Positions 29,555 to 38,950 are shown, numbered from the stretch's first letter. The stretch: DNA of 64,000 nt from Aliivibrio sp. S4MY1 (GCF_028765545.1 NZ_JARACP010000009.1:1-64000), one strand, 5' to 3'. Translations and numbers: made by a program. Notes: generated by a model from the sequence alone, not told the origin.

Positions 29555-29575
29555 TTGATAATTGATCTCATTCTT
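29542..29575. promoter_or_regulatory. Shared Fur-binding region between hutW and tonB
   Basis: Overlapping imperfect Fur boxes occur: GAGAATGCAATTGATAAT on one half and GATAATTGATCTCATTCT on the other. The whole is nearly an inverted repeat, AATGAGAAT...CTCATTCTT. It covers the -35 elements of both divergent promoters, so one bound region could repress both operons when iron is plentiful. Confidence 0.75.
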
Positions 29576-29589
29576 GTTTTGTTTATAAT
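29562..29589 (+). promoter_or_regulatory. Promoter of tonB-exbBD-hutBCD
   Basis: A -35 TTGATC (29562-29567) and a perfect -10 TATAAT (29584-29589) lie 16 nt apart. The -35 is within the Fur region. Confidence 0.7.
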
Positions 29590-29630
29590 GTTGTCATCTT
29601 AAAAAAGTACTGAATTAAATGGAGACATTC

Positions 29631-30332
29631 GTGCTGAACTTTCGTTATCTAGCGGCAGCTGGTATTTCATTAGCTATTCATACCGCGCTTATTTGGTCTG
29701 TTCCTGAAAAAAAAGCCTTTGCTATGCCTACAGGTAGTACCTCATCACAAGTCAATATCCAGTTTGTCGTACCAAGTGTTCCTACCCCGCAATCAGTACA
29801 AACGAAAAAGAATGAGGTAACAAAGCCTAAAGAACAAACAAAGCAACAAGCGACGGTTGAAAAGAAAGTTCAAAAACAAGTGATGAAAAAGAAACCAACC
29901 GTTTCAAAACTAATTAAACCAGAAAAAAAGATTCTTAAAGAAAAAATAGAAACCAAACCAACAACTGAAACGGCTAAGAAAACAGAAAAACATGTTGAAA
30001 AAGAGTCAACAGCGGAACCAGTTGCTTCTAAATCAGGGGCAACAGAAAAACCACAATTAGTCCAAAAACCGAGTTTCTTAAAACGCCCAAACGCACCGCG
30101 TTACCCTCGCATAGCACAACGCAAAGGTATTGAAGGTACTGCGTTATATGAGATTTGGTTAAATGAAAATGGAAAACAAATTAAACAAGAGTTAATCACC
30201 TCATCAGGGGCACAAGTTCTTGATGAAGCCGCTCTTAATGCAATTCGTGATTGGCAATTTTCACCTCAAGTTATTAATGGCCAAGCGATTGCACATCGTG
30301 TGCAGATCCCTGTCCGATTTTCACTTAATTAA
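29631..30332 (+). CDS. tonB: TonB energy-transducing protein (TonB1 of the heme locus)
   Basis: 233 residues. It has one N-terminal membrane anchor (about 5-25, YLAAAGISLAIHTALIWSV, with the His that TonB anchors carry). A long Lys/Glu/Pro/Thr-rich periplasmic spacer follows (about 55-150), then a TonB C-terminal domain (YPRIAQRKGIEGTALYEIWL...LNAIRDWQFSP). I prefer GTG 29631 to ATG 29619 because GGAG lies 6 nt upstream of the GTG, inside the longer reading. It spans the periplasm to power outer-membrane receptors such as the one at 16069. First gene of a six-gene operon. Confidence 0.92.
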   Translation: MLNFRYLAAAGISLAIHTALIWSVPEKKAFAMPTGSTSSQVNIQFVVPSVPTPQSVQTKKNEVTKPKEQTKQQATVEKKVQKQVMKKKPTVSKLIKPEKKILKEKIETKPTTETAKKTEKHVEKESTAEPVASKSGATEKPQLVQKPSFLKRPNAPRYPRIAQRKGIEGTALYEIWLNENGKQIKQELITSSGAQVLDEAALNAIRDWQFSPQVINGQAIAHRVQIPVRFSLN

Positions 30333-30353
30333 TCAGTTATACCGGATTTAACT

Positions 30354-31037
30354 ATGCTTAACTTTTCACACTTATATTCACAGCTTGGCATTATGGCATT
30401 ACCGCTATTAGGGTGTTCATTACTCACTCTCGCCTTGTTACTTGAACGAACTATTCAGCTTTTACTTTTCTCTGGCTGCTCTCATAAAAAGATACAGTCA
30501 ACGCTAAATCAATTAGAAAAAGACGATGCACATGGCATTCAATCCTTTATTAAAGAATTAAAAAAACGCCGTGCTCTCTCGGCAAAAGGCAATGCCATGC
30601 TACTTGCTCATCGTGATTTTGAAAAAGGATTACGAGAGGATGTGGCAGGATTATGGCTTCAAGAAAAACGCCATCAATTACGATCTGGACTGCGCCTTTT
30701 AGCTCTTATTGGCATGATCAGTCCATTGTTAGGACTATTAGGTACCGTTCTTGGTTTAATTGATATGTTTAAAGATGTAGCGGCAACGACGGGCTCTATT
30801 ACACCGAATATTCTGGCGGATGGCTTGGGACTAGCAATGCGTACGACTGCGATTGGTTTGATCATTGCCTTACCCGCTATCGCAAGCTCACAACTTCTAG
30901 GCTTATGGGCTGATCGTATCTTGTCACGTTTGGAGCATTCATTAAATTACACTAATTTGTGGATTGAAGGCGTATTCAGCTCAAGTGATTCAATGACGGA
31001 GATTAACCAACATAAAATCATCAAGGTGAATGCATGA
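30354..31037 (+). CDS. exbB: ExbB proton-channel subunit
   Basis: 227 residues with three membrane segments, at about 12-32, 105-125 and 155-180, in the MotA/TolQ/ExbB family. Conserved stretches are MISPLLGLLGTVLGLIDMFK and ILADGLGLAMRTTAIGLIIALPA. With ExbD it uses the proton gradient to energise TonB. It overlaps exbD by 4 bp (ATGA). Confidence 0.95.
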   Translation: MLNFSHLYSQLGIMALPLLGCSLLTLALLLERTIQLLLFSGCSHKKIQSTLNQLEKDDAHGIQSFIKELKKRRALSAKGNAMLLAHRDFEKGLREDVAGLWLQEKRHQLRSGLRLLALIGMISPLLGLLGTVLGLIDMFKDVAATTGSITPNILADGLGLAMRTTAIGLIIALPAIASSQLLGLWADRILSRLEHSLNYTNLWIEGVFSSSDSMTEINQHKIIKVNA

Positions 31038-31453
31038 TTAAGTCACCGTCCTCTGCTGCTGAAGAATCCATTCAGCCTGATCTGACCCCTTTACTCGATA
31101 TTATTTTCATCGTAATGGTCTTTTTATTACTGACCGCGACAGTGAAACTTCAATCTTTAGAAGTGAGCTTACCGACAGCGGATACCGAATCGGTAAGTGA
31201 CGTAGACAGTAAATCTTTTACCATCAATATATTAGAACAACCTCCATATTGGGGATTGGATGGCCATTCCTATTCAACGTGGGACTCTTTTACTACCGCA
31301 TTATTGCAAAAAGTAAAAAGTAAGCCTGAGTTTCAAGTGGTTATCGCCTCAGATAAGACAGCTGAAATTCAGCATATGGTGAAATTATTAGCCTTTTTAC
31401 AAGACAACAATATTAAAGCGACTCAAATTTTAATGGACGAAAATAAATCATGA
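31034..31453 (+). CDS. exbD: ExbD subunit of the TonB motor
   Basis: 139 residues. It has a short cytoplasmic tail, one membrane helix with the proton-carrying Asp (DLTPLLDIIFIVMVFLLL), and a periplasmic domain ending VKLLAFLQDNNIKATQILMDE. It forms the motor with ExbB. Its start overlaps exbB and its stop overlaps hutB by 4 bp, pointing to coupled translation. Confidence 0.95.
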   Translation: MIKSPSSAAEESIQPDLTPLLDIIFIVMVFLLLTATVKLQSLEVSLPTADTESVSDVDSKSFTINILEQPPYWGLDGHSYSTWDSFTTALLQKVKSKPEFQVVIASDKTAEIQHMVKLLAFLQDNNIKATQILMDENKS

Positions 31454-32298
31454 TTAACTCAAAGCTTACCTCTTCTCTTCTAACTATTGCATTACTTTCA
31501 TTCTCATCCATTAGTACGGCACAAGAACGTATTATTAGTGCTGGAAGTGCCGTTACGGAGTTAATTTACGCGCTAGGTGCAGAAGACTCTCTTATTGCCG
31601 TTGATGTAACGAGCAAAATGCCGCAGACCCAATCCTTACCTAAAATTGGTTATCACCGCCAATTATCGACAGAAGGATTATTAGCCTTACAACCAACACA
31701 AATCATTGGTTCCGACGAAATGGGACCTCAAAGTACACTAGATTTGCTTTCTCAATCGAATGTAAAGGTGAATATCGTAAACACGACACCAACGGTTCAA
31801 GGCTTATTAAATCGTATTGACGAAATCGCCTCTATTACTCAACATCAATCGCAAGCAGAAGCCATCAAGGATCAAGTAAATAAAAAAGTCGCGTTACTAA
31901 GCAGTAATATTCCAAGTAAAGCGAAACAGAAAAAAGTCATTTACCTTTTATTACATGAAGGTAGAGCACCTTATGTGGCAGGCAGTGATACGACAATGGA
32001 TGAATTGATCCATTTAGCAGGAGCAAATAACCCTGCAAACTCATCGATATCATCGTTTAAACCCATTTCAATGGAGGCAATGATATCAATGCAACCTGAC
32101 GTTGTTTTAGTCAGTAACCGCAGCATCAAGAAGTTAAAAGGCATTGATAACATTATTGAATCGATTCCAACCTTAGCCTCCACGCCTGCTGGTATTAATA
32201 AACAAATTATTGGTATTGATGGCTCTGCACTCGTCGGTGGTCTTGGGTTGGCGACACTTGATGAGGCTGCTCGTTTGAATACCCTTCTTTACCCTTAA
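31450..32298 (+). CDS. hutB: Periplasmic heme-binding protein HutB
   Basis: 282 residues. A signal peptide is cleaved after about residue 24 (SSISTAQ). A type III (BtuF/HutB-like) bilobed binding protein follows: RIISAGSAVTELIYALGAED at the start of the first lobe, KIGYHRQLSTEGLLALQPTQIIGSDEMGP, then a long linking helix and MDELIHLAGANNPA in the second lobe. It receives heme from the receptor and delivers it to HutC2D2 at the inner membrane. It overlaps exbD by 4 bp. Confidence 0.93.
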   Translation: MINSKLTSSLLTIALLSFSSISTAQERIISAGSAVTELIYALGAEDSLIAVDVTSKMPQTQSLPKIGYHRQLSTEGLLALQPTQIIGSDEMGPQSTLDLLSQSNVKVNIVNTTPTVQGLLNRIDEIASITQHQSQAEAIKDQVNKKVALLSSNIPSKAKQKKVIYLLLHEGRAPYVAGSDTTMDELIHLAGANNPANSSISSFKPISMEAMISMQPDVVLVSNRSIKKLKGIDNIIESIPTLASTPAGINKQIIGIDGSALVGGLGLATLDEAARLNTLLYP

Positions 32299-32307
32299 GT
32301 GATTATT

Positions 32308-33345
32308 ATGTTGTTAAAGTACATCTCTTATTCAAAATTACTGTGGTTAAGTGGCTTTTCTCTACTTATTATCGCTGTCAGCTCCATTGCGACAGGACCA
32401 ATGAACATTACTCTAAATGATAGTTTTCATAGTCTTATGCCTTGGTCAACAGATGAAATTCCGACGCACATTAATTTGATCATTCATCAAGTTCGTCTAC
32501 CAAGAACCATCCTTTGTATGCTTGTTGGTGCCATATTGGCTATTTCTGGTGTTGTCATGCAGGGGTTATTTCGAAATCCTCTTGCTGAACCTGGGATCAT
32601 TGGTGTATCTGCTGGGGCTGCACTGGGCGCTGCAATGGCAATCGTATTATTTTCATCCGTTGCTCAGCAATTTCCTATTTTTATGAATTTTGCCGCTGTA
32701 CCTATTTTTGCTTTTCTTGGTGGCGCAATAACCACGCTAATTGTCTATCGATTAGGTACCAGTAAATTTGGCACCTCAATTACCGTTATGCTACTCGCTG
32801 GTGTGGCTATTAGCGCTTTATCTGGTGCTGGAATTGGCTATTTGAATTTCATTGCCGATGATCAAATGCTTCGCGACCTCTCTTTATGGTCTATGGGATC
32901 ACTAGCCGGAGCAAAATGGAATGACCTACTGCTTGCAGGTATTGGTCTTATCACTCTGCTTATTTTATTTATGAAGAATGCATCAGGACTTAACGCCCTA
33001 CTTCTTGGTGAAGCAGAAGCAAAACATTTAGGCATTAATGTTCAATCATTAAAGAAACGTATGATCATTTTAAGTGCTGTAGGTGTTGGTATTACCGTTA
33101 GCTTATCTGGAATGATTGGGTTTATTGGATTAATCATCCCTCACCTTGGTCGCATGTTGTCAGGTCCTAATCATAAAACCTTACTGCCTCTTTCAGCATT
33201 ACTTGGCGGTCTTTTATTAACTGCAGCAGATATGTTTGCTCGTGTTGCCGTTAGCCCTGCTGAACTGCCTGTTGGTATCGTGACGGCCATTATTGGTGCG
33301 CCTTTCTTTTTGTATTTACTCTTTACCCAGCGAGGTAAAATTTAA
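32308..33345 (+). CDS. hutC: Heme ABC transporter permease HutC
   Basis: 345 residues, a FecCD/BtuC-family permease with about nine or ten membrane segments. The family signatures are HQVRLPRTILCMLVGAILAISGVVMQGLFRNPLAEPG near the N-terminus (part of the coupling and gate region) and SGMIGFIGLIIPHLGRML (the loop that contacts the ATPase). The start may be ATG 32308 or GTG 32299, which follows the hutB stop directly; neither has a strong ribosome-binding site, so coupling to hutB is likely. The stop overlaps the hutD start (TAATG). Confidence 0.93.
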   Translation: MLLKYISYSKLLWLSGFSLLIIAVSSIATGPMNITLNDSFHSLMPWSTDEIPTHINLIIHQVRLPRTILCMLVGAILAISGVVMQGLFRNPLAEPGIIGVSAGAALGAAMAIVLFSSVAQQFPIFMNFAAVPIFAFLGGAITTLIVYRLGTSKFGTSITVMLLAGVAISALSGAGIGYLNFIADDQMLRDLSLWSMGSLAGAKWNDLLLAGIGLITLLILFMKNASGLNALLLGEAEAKHLGINVQSLKKRMIILSAVGVGITVSLSGMIGFIGLIIPHLGRMLSGPNHKTLLPLSALLGGLLLTAADMFARVAVSPAELPVGIVTAIIGAPFFLYLLFTQRGKI

Positions 33346-34124
33346 TGAGCCATTCTTCATTAGCAATCTCAGCCAAAAATATTTCCTATCGTATTGGTTC
33401 TAAAATAATTTTAGATGACATTAACTTAGATCTTCGTTGTGGTGAAGTCACAACACTACTTGGGCCAAATGGTGCCGGAAAAAGTACATTACTGAAATTG
33501 TTATGTGATGAAATCACCTCTTTTAATGACATCAGTTATTTCGGAAAAGCAAAAGACCAATGGGATAGTAATGAACTAGCAAAACGGCTTGGGGTTCTCC
33601 CTCAGCACAGTACCCTCTCTTTTGCTTTTAATGTAAATGAAGTGGTAGAGCTTGGAGGATTACCATTAGCACTATCGAATCAAGCATTACGAGAAATCAC
33701 ATCAGGCATGATGCAAAAAACGGGAATAAGTCATTTAGCTGAAAGATCCTACCCCTCTTTATCTGGTGGTGAAAAGCAACGAGTTCATTTAGCACGAGTG
33801 CTAACTCAAGTAAGCCAACATCAGCAGAAAATCGTGATGTTAGATGAACCGACGTCAGCGTTAGATCTTTCGCATCAACACAATACATTAAAGTTAGCAA
33901 GAGAGTTAGCGAGCGAAGGTGCTGCAGTTATTGTGGTACTGCATGACTTGAATTTGGCTGCACAATATTCTGATCGAGTGATTGTACTCCAAGATGGAAA
34001 ACTCCAAGCAGACGGCGCTCCATGGGAGGCAATAACATCAGAAATGATAGAGAATGTGTATGGACATAAAACCTTAGTGCAAGCCCACCCTACATTGAAT
34101 TTCCCTGTGGTTTTTGCGGCATAA
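33345..34124 (+). CDS. hutD: Heme ABC transporter ATPase HutD
   Basis: 259 residues. It has all ABC ATPase motifs: Walker A GPNGAGKST, Q-loop in LGVLPQHSTL, signature LSGGEKQRVHLARVL, Walker B IVMLDEPTSALD and the H-loop VVLHDLNLAAQYSD. It is the HmuV/FecE type. It drives heme import through HutC and is the last gene of the operon, followed by a hairpin at 34144-34176. Confidence 0.95.
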   Translation: MSHSSLAISAKNISYRIGSKIILDDINLDLRCGEVTTLLGPNGAGKSTLLKLLCDEITSFNDISYFGKAKDQWDSNELAKRLGVLPQHSTLSFAFNVNEVVELGGLPLALSNQALREITSGMMQKTGISHLAERSYPSLSGGEKQRVHLARVLTQVSQHQQKIVMLDEPTSALDLSHQHNTLKLARELASEGAAVIVVLHDLNLAAQYSDRVIVLQDGKLQADGAPWEAITSEMIENVYGHKTLVQAHPTLNFPVVFAA

Positions 34125-34143
34125 AAACCAAAGAGGTTTCAAT

Positions 34144-34176
34144 AAAAGAGCCAATATGTTTATGTTGGCTCTTTAG
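34144..34176. terminator. Bidirectional terminator
   Basis: A 10-bp stem AAAGAGCCAA/TTGGCTCTTT with a 10-nt loop lies between the converging ends of hutD and the reductase gene. The T-rich side is stronger on the minus strand. Confidence 0.7.
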
Positions 34177-34200
34177 GATTAGATTGAATAAAAATACAGA

Positions 34201-35520
34201 TCAACGCATCTTAAATATTTCTTTATGAAATGATGCTTCAGGAAGACCGTTAGCCATCAAACCTTGTTTTAAACTCATTCCAAACCCTTCAGGTCCGCAA
34301 AAACTAACAGAAAATGAATCACTATCGATTTTCTTTAGAATCTGCTCAGTAGTTAATCTACAGCCCTTATCTGACTCTATAAGATGTAATTCAATAAAAT
34401 CCATATGACGCAAAATAGTTGTAATTTCGGCACTGAAAAAGGCTTCTTTCTCATTATTTACACAATAAAAAAGGTGTATTTTTTCAATATTTTTTGTAGC
34501 TTTATCGGTGGCCTTTTGTAACCAATATAATCGCGATAATAATGGTACGATCCCAATTCCTGCCCCTACCCATACTTGGTTCATATCAGATGGGACTTGA
34601 AAGTAACCATAACCGCCTTCAACTGTTGCTTTTTTTCCTACTGCAATTTGGTTAATTAATTGATGCGTATAATCCCCAAGATCTTTAATCCCAAACTCAA
34701 CCAATCTTGTCTTTTCGTTATAATTTAAAATAGAAAATGGATGCGGTGCTTCACCGTCATGAAAATTGATATAAGCAAACTGTCCCTCTTTATATCGCAA
34801 TTCACTCTCAAGTTTAATTTGAAGACGAGCCACCACAGTAAACTCAGACTCATCTTTAAATAGATCAACCTGAACCACCTCACCGTCTATTTTACTTTTA
34901 TTACCAATAGAACCCGTTAGTGAAAGTATTGCACACCAAACTGAAATAACAGATATCAGTATTATTGCAATATTCATTGGGATTAATGAAAGATCCCATT
35001 TGATCAAAAACAGCGTATGAAACACACCAGCCAACATTAATGCCCCACCAATTTTGTGGATCCCTTTAAATTTTTTATAACTGACTCTTTCAACCAAACT
35101 AATGATGATAAAAAGTATAAAAAACTTAAACGATATATCACCCACTTTCTCTGCAAGAGATACCCAGTCAACCCCAGTAATTACTCTCTCTTTTCCTGCA
35201 TGAGATGGACGTACAAGCCAACCTAGTTGCACAGCCCAGTGTGCAGATTTAATCACTAACCAGTGCAAGAGCAGAGCAATAAAAGCTGAAATCCCTAATT
35301 TTTTATGTAAACCATAAGCCTTATCTAGCCCTTTTACTAATCGTTCTGTCCATTTAAAGCGAGCGGAAAGAACAATAGCGGCGCCCATATAAGCAAAACC
35401 AAGCCAACCAGTTAAGACGATTAATTGTTTACGTAAATCCATCACACTATCAAATTGAGTAAGTGATGAAACAAAAGATGGCAGCCATAGCAAAAGCAAC
35501 AGAACAGTAAATTTGCGCAT
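34201..35520 (-). CDS. Ferric-reductase-like membrane flavocytochrome
   Basis: 439 residues. The N-terminal half has about six membrane helices of the ferric-reductase-like type with paired histidines for heme b (LHKKLGISAFIALLLHW and HKIGGALMLAGVFH). The C-terminal half is an FNR-like module: FAD motif HPFSIL, NAD(P)-binding GAGIGIVPLL, and a terminal CGPEGFG. Such enzymes move electrons from NAD(P)H across the inner membrane to Fe3+, oxygen or other acceptors. Adjacency to hutD suggests a role with iron, but I see no clear Fur box upstream. ATG 35520 is preferred over TTG 35526. Confidence 0.85.
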   Translation of the reverse strand: MRKFTVLLLLLWLPSFVSSLTQFDSVMDLRKQLIVLTGWLGFAYMGAAIVLSARFKWTERLVKGLDKAYGLHKKLGISAFIALLLHWLVIKSAHWAVQLGWLVRPSHAGKERVITGVDWVSLAEKVGDISFKFFILFIIISLVERVSYKKFKGIHKIGGALMLAGVFHTLFLIKWDLSLIPMNIAIILISVISVWCAILSLTGSIGNKSKIDGEVVQVDLFKDESEFTVVARLQIKLESELRYKEGQFAYINFHDGEAPHPFSILNYNEKTRLVEFGIKDLGDYTHQLINQIAVGKKATVEGGYGYFQVPSDMNQVWVGAGIGIVPLLSRLYWLQKATDKATKNIEKIHLFYCVNNEKEAFFSAEITTILRHMDFIELHLIESDKGCRLTTEQILKKIDSDSFSVSFCGPEGFGMSLKQGLMANGLPEASFHKEIFKMR

Positions 35521-35673
35521 TTTCAATACTCATTAAATGAATTAATTGAGTGAATAATAGACTTTTGTTGTTAAATCAAAAGTAACTTTACGTTAGTTGT
35601 ATAAGCTTTACAGAAACTGACAGAGGGAGAAACAAGAGATTAATAAGATGGTATATGAATAAATTGGAGGCAT

Positions 35674-35705
35674 AAAAAAAGGAGAGCTAGTGCTCTCCTT
35701 ATTTA
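35674..35705 (-). terminator. Terminator of the thrS-infC-rpmI-rplT operon
   Basis: On the minus strand the stem AAGGAGAGC/GCTCTCCTT, with a short loop, is followed by T7. It lies 28 nt past the rplT stop. Confidence 0.85.
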
Positions 35706-35732
35706 GTCTTAAAGCCTTTGAAACTGTTCTAA

Positions 35733-36086
35733 TTAAAGAGCAGCTTTCGCCTTAGCAACAAGAGCAGCGAATGCTACTTTGTCGAATACAGCGATGTCAG
35801 CTAGGATCTTACGATCGATTTCAATAGATGCTTTCTTAAGACCGTTAATGAAACGGCTGTAAGACATCTCGTTTTGACGAGCTGCAGCATTGATACGAGC
35901 GATCCAAAGTTGACGGAAAACACGCTTTTTGTTGCGACGGTCACGGTAAGCATATTGACCTGCTTTAGTAACTGCCTGGAAAGCTACACGGTAAACACGT
36001 GAACGTGCTCCGTAGTAACCTTTAGCTTGTTTTAGAACTTTCTTATGACGTGCACGAGCTTGTACACCACGTTTTACGCGAGGCAT
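35733..36086 (-). CDS. rplT: Ribosomal protein bL20
   Basis: 117 residues, the universal L20 length, starting [20 protein letters not shown] with the basic N-terminal helix and containing [23 protein letters not shown]. It is needed early in 50S assembly. In E. coli L20 also represses rpmI-rplT translation by binding the mRNA, and the same is expected here. Last gene of the operon. Confidence 0.98.
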   Translation of the reverse strand: MPRVKRGVQARARHKKVLKQAKGYYGARSRVYRVAFQAVTKAGQYAYRDRRNKKRVFRQLWIARINAAARQNEMSYSRFINGLKKASIEIDRKILADIAVFDKVAFAALVAKAKAAL

Positions 36087-36125
36087 TGTGTCTCTCCTAA
36101 ACTAAAATTAAATAAATACTAAAAA

Positions 36126-36320
36126 TTATGCGTATGGAAGCATACGTGCAACTGCTGCTACTTCACATTTTGGAAGTAGAGAGTTTGGACGAAGCTGACG
36201 CTTGTTTTTAGTAGTACGTTTAGTCAGGATGTGACGTTTCGTAGCGTGCTTAAATTTGATACCACCAGCAGTTTTCTTAAAACGCTTAGAAGCACCTTTG
36301 TTTGATTTCATCTTAGGCAT
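36126..36320 (-). CDS. rpmI: Ribosomal protein bL35
   Basis: 64 residues, highly basic, starting [20 protein letters not shown] and ending in [11 protein letters not shown], as in all bL35. It lies 39 nt before rplT and about 107 nt after infC. The preceding spacer holds a hairpin attenuator candidate. Confidence 0.98.
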   Translation of the reverse strand: MPKMKSNKGASKRFKKTAGGIKFKHATKRHILTKRTTKNKRQLRPNSLLPKCEVAAVARMLPYA

Positions 36321-36380
36321 GATGAATATAACTCCGCATTGTTGCGTGATTAAACATATAGTAATTAGGCGAATAAAACA

Positions 36381-36403
36381 GGATAACTGCGAGCAGTTAC
36401 CCC
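36381..36403 (-). terminator. Hairpin attenuator between infC and rpmI
   Basis: On the minus strand GGTAACTGC and GCAGTTATCC pair around a tiny loop and are followed by TGTTTTATT. It may be a partial terminator or part of the L20-responsive rpmI leader, as I recall for E. coli. Confidence 0.5.
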
Positions 36404-36427
36404 ACTTTACTACTTGAATGCACTAAA

Positions 36428-36979
36428 TTACTTCTTCTTAGGGGCCAACACCATAATCATCTGGCGACCTTCAATTCTCGATGGGAAAGATTCAACTAGA
36501 GCAAACTCTTCAGTATCCGCTTTCAAACGATTAAGAACGTCAACACCGATGTTTTGGTGAGCCATTTCGCGGCCACGGAAGCGAATTGTTACCTTCACTT
36601 TGTTGCCGTCTTCAAGGAAACCAGTCAGGTTGCGTAGTTTTACCTGATAGTCTCCAATATCAGTTCCAGGTCTAAATTTAATTTCTTTAGTCTGAACCTG
36701 TTTTTGTTTTTTCTTCTGTTCTTTAGCAGCCTTAGCCTTTTCGAAGAGGAATTTGCCATAGTCCATCACACGACAAACTGGTGGCTCGGCATTCGGGCTG
36801 ATTTCAACTAGATCGACACCTGCTTCAAGTGCAACGTCTAACGCTTCATTTAGTGAAACGACACCAACTGATTCGCCATCTAGACCTGTAAGGCGCACTT
36901 CTTTAACGCCAGTAATTTCACCGTTTAGACGATGAGCATTTTGTTTAGCCGGCTGTTGGGCTCTTTTTCCGCCTTTAAT
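36428..36979 (-). CDS. infC: Translation initiation factor IF-3 (ATT start)
   Basis: 183 residues when read from the ATT codon at 36979. That reading gives (M)[13 protein letters not shown]...[17 protein letters not shown], which matches the E. coli IF-3 N-terminus; a start at the first ATG-type codon would cut off 27 residues. GAGG, contained in the last codons of thrS, lies 8 nt upstream, and the thrS stop is only 3 nt away. The N-domain, basic linker ([12 protein letters not shown]) and C-domain ([31 protein letters not shown]) are complete. AUU starts make infC self-regulated, because IF-3 rejects them. Confidence 0.96.
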   Translation of the reverse strand: MKGGKRAQQPAKQNAHRLNGEITGVKEVRLTGLDGESVGVVSLNEALDVALEAGVDLVEISPNAEPPVCRVMDYGKFLFEKAKAAKEQKKKQKQVQTKEIKFRPGTDIGDYQVKLRNLTGFLEDGNKVKVTIRFRGREMAHQNIGVDVLNRLKADTEEFALVESFPSRIEGRQMIMVLAPKKK

Positions 36980-36982
36980 ACC

Positions 36983-38911
36983 TTATTCCTCCACAGTATT
37001 GAGCGTTCGGGCACTAACTTCTTGCTGCAGGAATGCAACAAAATCATCAATTTTAAATTTACCCAAATCTTTACCTTTACGAGTACGTACTGCAATTTCG
37101 CCAGCTTCCATTTCTTGGTCACCACAAACAAGCATGTACGGAACACGTTTCAAAGTATGTTCCCTGATTTTAAAGCCAATCTTCTCATTTCTCAAGTCCG
37201 CTTTGGCTCTAAATCCATTTTTTTGCAGTTTTTTTGCAATTTCTTGTACATAATCAGCTTGTTTGTCTGTAATGCCCATTACAATTGCTTGTTCTGGAGC
37301 CAACCATGTTGGGAAAAAGCCTGCGTAATCTTCAATTAAGATACCAATGAATCGCTCAAGAGAACCTAAAATCGCGCGGTGAATCATCACTGGTGTGTGA
37401 CGTTCGTTATCTTCACCTACGTAAGTTGCCCCTAAACGCTCTGGTAATGCAAAATCGAGTTGTACTGTACCACATTGCCACGCACGGTCCAGACAATCAT
37501 GCAAAGTAAATTCAATTTTCGGTCCGTAGAATGCACCTTCACCCTCTTGAATCTCATAAGCGATTTCCATCGACTCTAGAGCAAGGATTAAATCGGCTTC
37601 TGCTTTGTCCCACATTTCGTCAGAACCCACACGTTGTTCAGGACGTGTAGATAACTTAACTACGATGTTTTCAAAACCGAACGTTGTATATGTATCATAA
37701 ACCATCTCAATACATGATTTCACTTCATCTTGCACTTGTGCTTCTGTACAGAAGATATGTGCATCATCTTGAGTAAAGCCACGAACACGCATGATGCCGT
37801 GTAAAGCACCTGATGGCTCGTTACGGTGACATGAACCGAACTCAGCCATACGTAATGGCAGATCACGGTATGATTTCAGACCTTGGTTAAAGATTTGAAC
37901 GTGACCAGGACAGTTCATAGGCTTGATAGCGTATTCACGGTTCTCAGAGCTTGTTGTGAACATCGCCTCAGCGTATTTATCCCAGTGACCAGAACGCTCC
38001 CAAAGTACACGGTCCATCATTAATGGGCCTTTAACTTCTTGGTAATCGTATTCTGTTAGTTTTTCACGTACGAATACTTCTAGCTCACGGAAGATAGTCC
38101 AACCGTTGTGGTGCCAGAAAACCATACCTGGTGCTTCTTGTTGCATATGGAACAGATCAAGATGCTTACCAATCTTACGGTGGTCACGCTTTGCTGCTTC
38201 TTCTAGGCGGATAAGGTGTGCTTTAAGCAGTTTCTTATCTTGGAATGCAGTGCCATAGATACGTTGAAGCATTTTGTTGTCGCTATTACCACGCCAGTAT
38301 GCACCAGCCACACTCAGAATCTTAAAGTTCTGGCAGAAGCTCATGTTTGGAACGTGAGGACCACGACACATGTCGATGTATTCTTCATGATGGTATAAAC
38401 CTGGACGATCGTCTTTAGATACGTTTTCGTCAAGGATTTCAATTTTGTACGTTTCGCCACGAGCATCGAATGCATCGCGCGCTTCTTGCCAGCTTACGTT
38501 CTTCTTGATTACTTGGTACTTGGTTTTAGCAAGGTCTTTCATACGCTTTTCAATCTTATCAAGATCTTCTTGCGTTAAAGAATGCTCCATATCGATATCG
38601 TAGTAGAAACCGTTATCAATAGTTGGACCAATCGCCATTTTAGCTTCAGGGAAAAGCTGCTTAACTGCGTGACCTAAAAGGTGCGCACAAGAGTGACGAA
38701 TAATTTCTAAACCGTCTTCATCTTTTGCTGTGATGATTTCAAGTTGTGCGTCATTTTCAATTAAATCACACGCATCAACACGAACGCCATCAACACGACC
38801 AGCGATACAAGCTTTCGCAAGACCTGGACCGATGTCAGCAGCAACATCCATAGTAGAAACAGCATTATCGAATTGACGTTGAGAACCGTCTGGAAGAGTA
38901 ATTACAGGCAT
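36983..38911 (-). CDS. thrS: Threonine-tRNA ligase
   Basis: 642 residues as in E. coli. Domains in order: TGS (1-60), the second additional editing domain with [16 protein letters not shown] (HxxxH), the class II catalytic core with zinc Cys in [10 protein letters not shown], motif 2 ([28 protein letters not shown]), motif 3 ([19 protein letters not shown]), and the C-terminal anticodon-binding domain. The leader carries a stem-loop mimicking the tRNA-Thr anticodon arm (38930-38950), so autogenous translational repression is expected. First gene of thrS-infC-rpmI-rplT. Confidence 0.98.
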   Translation of the reverse strand: MPVITLPDGSQRQFDNAVSTMDVAADIGPGLAKACIAGRVDGVRVDACDLIENDAQLEIITAKDEDGLEIIRHSCAHLLGHAVKQLFPEAKMAIGPTIDNGFYYDIDMEHSLTQEDLDKIEKRMKDLAKTKYQVIKKNVSWQEARDAFDARGETYKIEILDENVSKDDRPGLYHHEEYIDMCRGPHVPNMSFCQNFKILSVAGAYWRGNSDNKMLQRIYGTAFQDKKLLKAHLIRLEEAAKRDHRKIGKHLDLFHMQQEAPGMVFWHHNGWTIFRELEVFVREKLTEYDYQEVKGPLMMDRVLWERSGHWDKYAEAMFTTSSENREYAIKPMNCPGHVQIFNQGLKSYRDLPLRMAEFGSCHRNEPSGALHGIMRVRGFTQDDAHIFCTEAQVQDEVKSCIEMVYDTYTTFGFENIVVKLSTRPEQRVGSDEMWDKAEADLILALESMEIAYEIQEGEGAFYGPKIEFTLHDCLDRAWQCGTVQLDFALPERLGATYVGEDNERHTPVMIHRAILGSLERFIGILIEDYAGFFPTWLAPEQAIVMGITDKQADYVQEIAKKLQKNGFRAKADLRNEKIGFKIREHTLKRVPYMLVCGDQEMEAGEIAVRTRKGKDLGKFKIDDFVAFLQQEVSARTLNTVEE

Positions 38912-38929
38912 GTTTTATCCTTTACAGTG

Positions 38930-38950
38930 GTGTTGCACACGAAGCAACAC
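38930..38950 (-). promoter_or_regulatory. thrS translational operator (tRNA-Thr anticodon-arm mimic)
   Basis: On the minus strand GTGTTGC-TTCGTGT-GCAACAC is a perfect 7-bp stem with a 7-nt loop. Loop positions 3-5 are CGT, the anticodon of tRNA-Thr(CGU). It ends 19 nt before the thrS ATG, right upstream of the AGGA site. This matches the E. coli thrS operator logic, in which ThrRS binds its own mRNA and blocks the ribosome. Confidence 0.85.

Noticed and set aside
29619-29630. ATG 29619 as the tonB start
   Set aside because: The GGAG ribosome-binding site for GTG 29631 lies within this extension, and no good site precedes ATG 29619.
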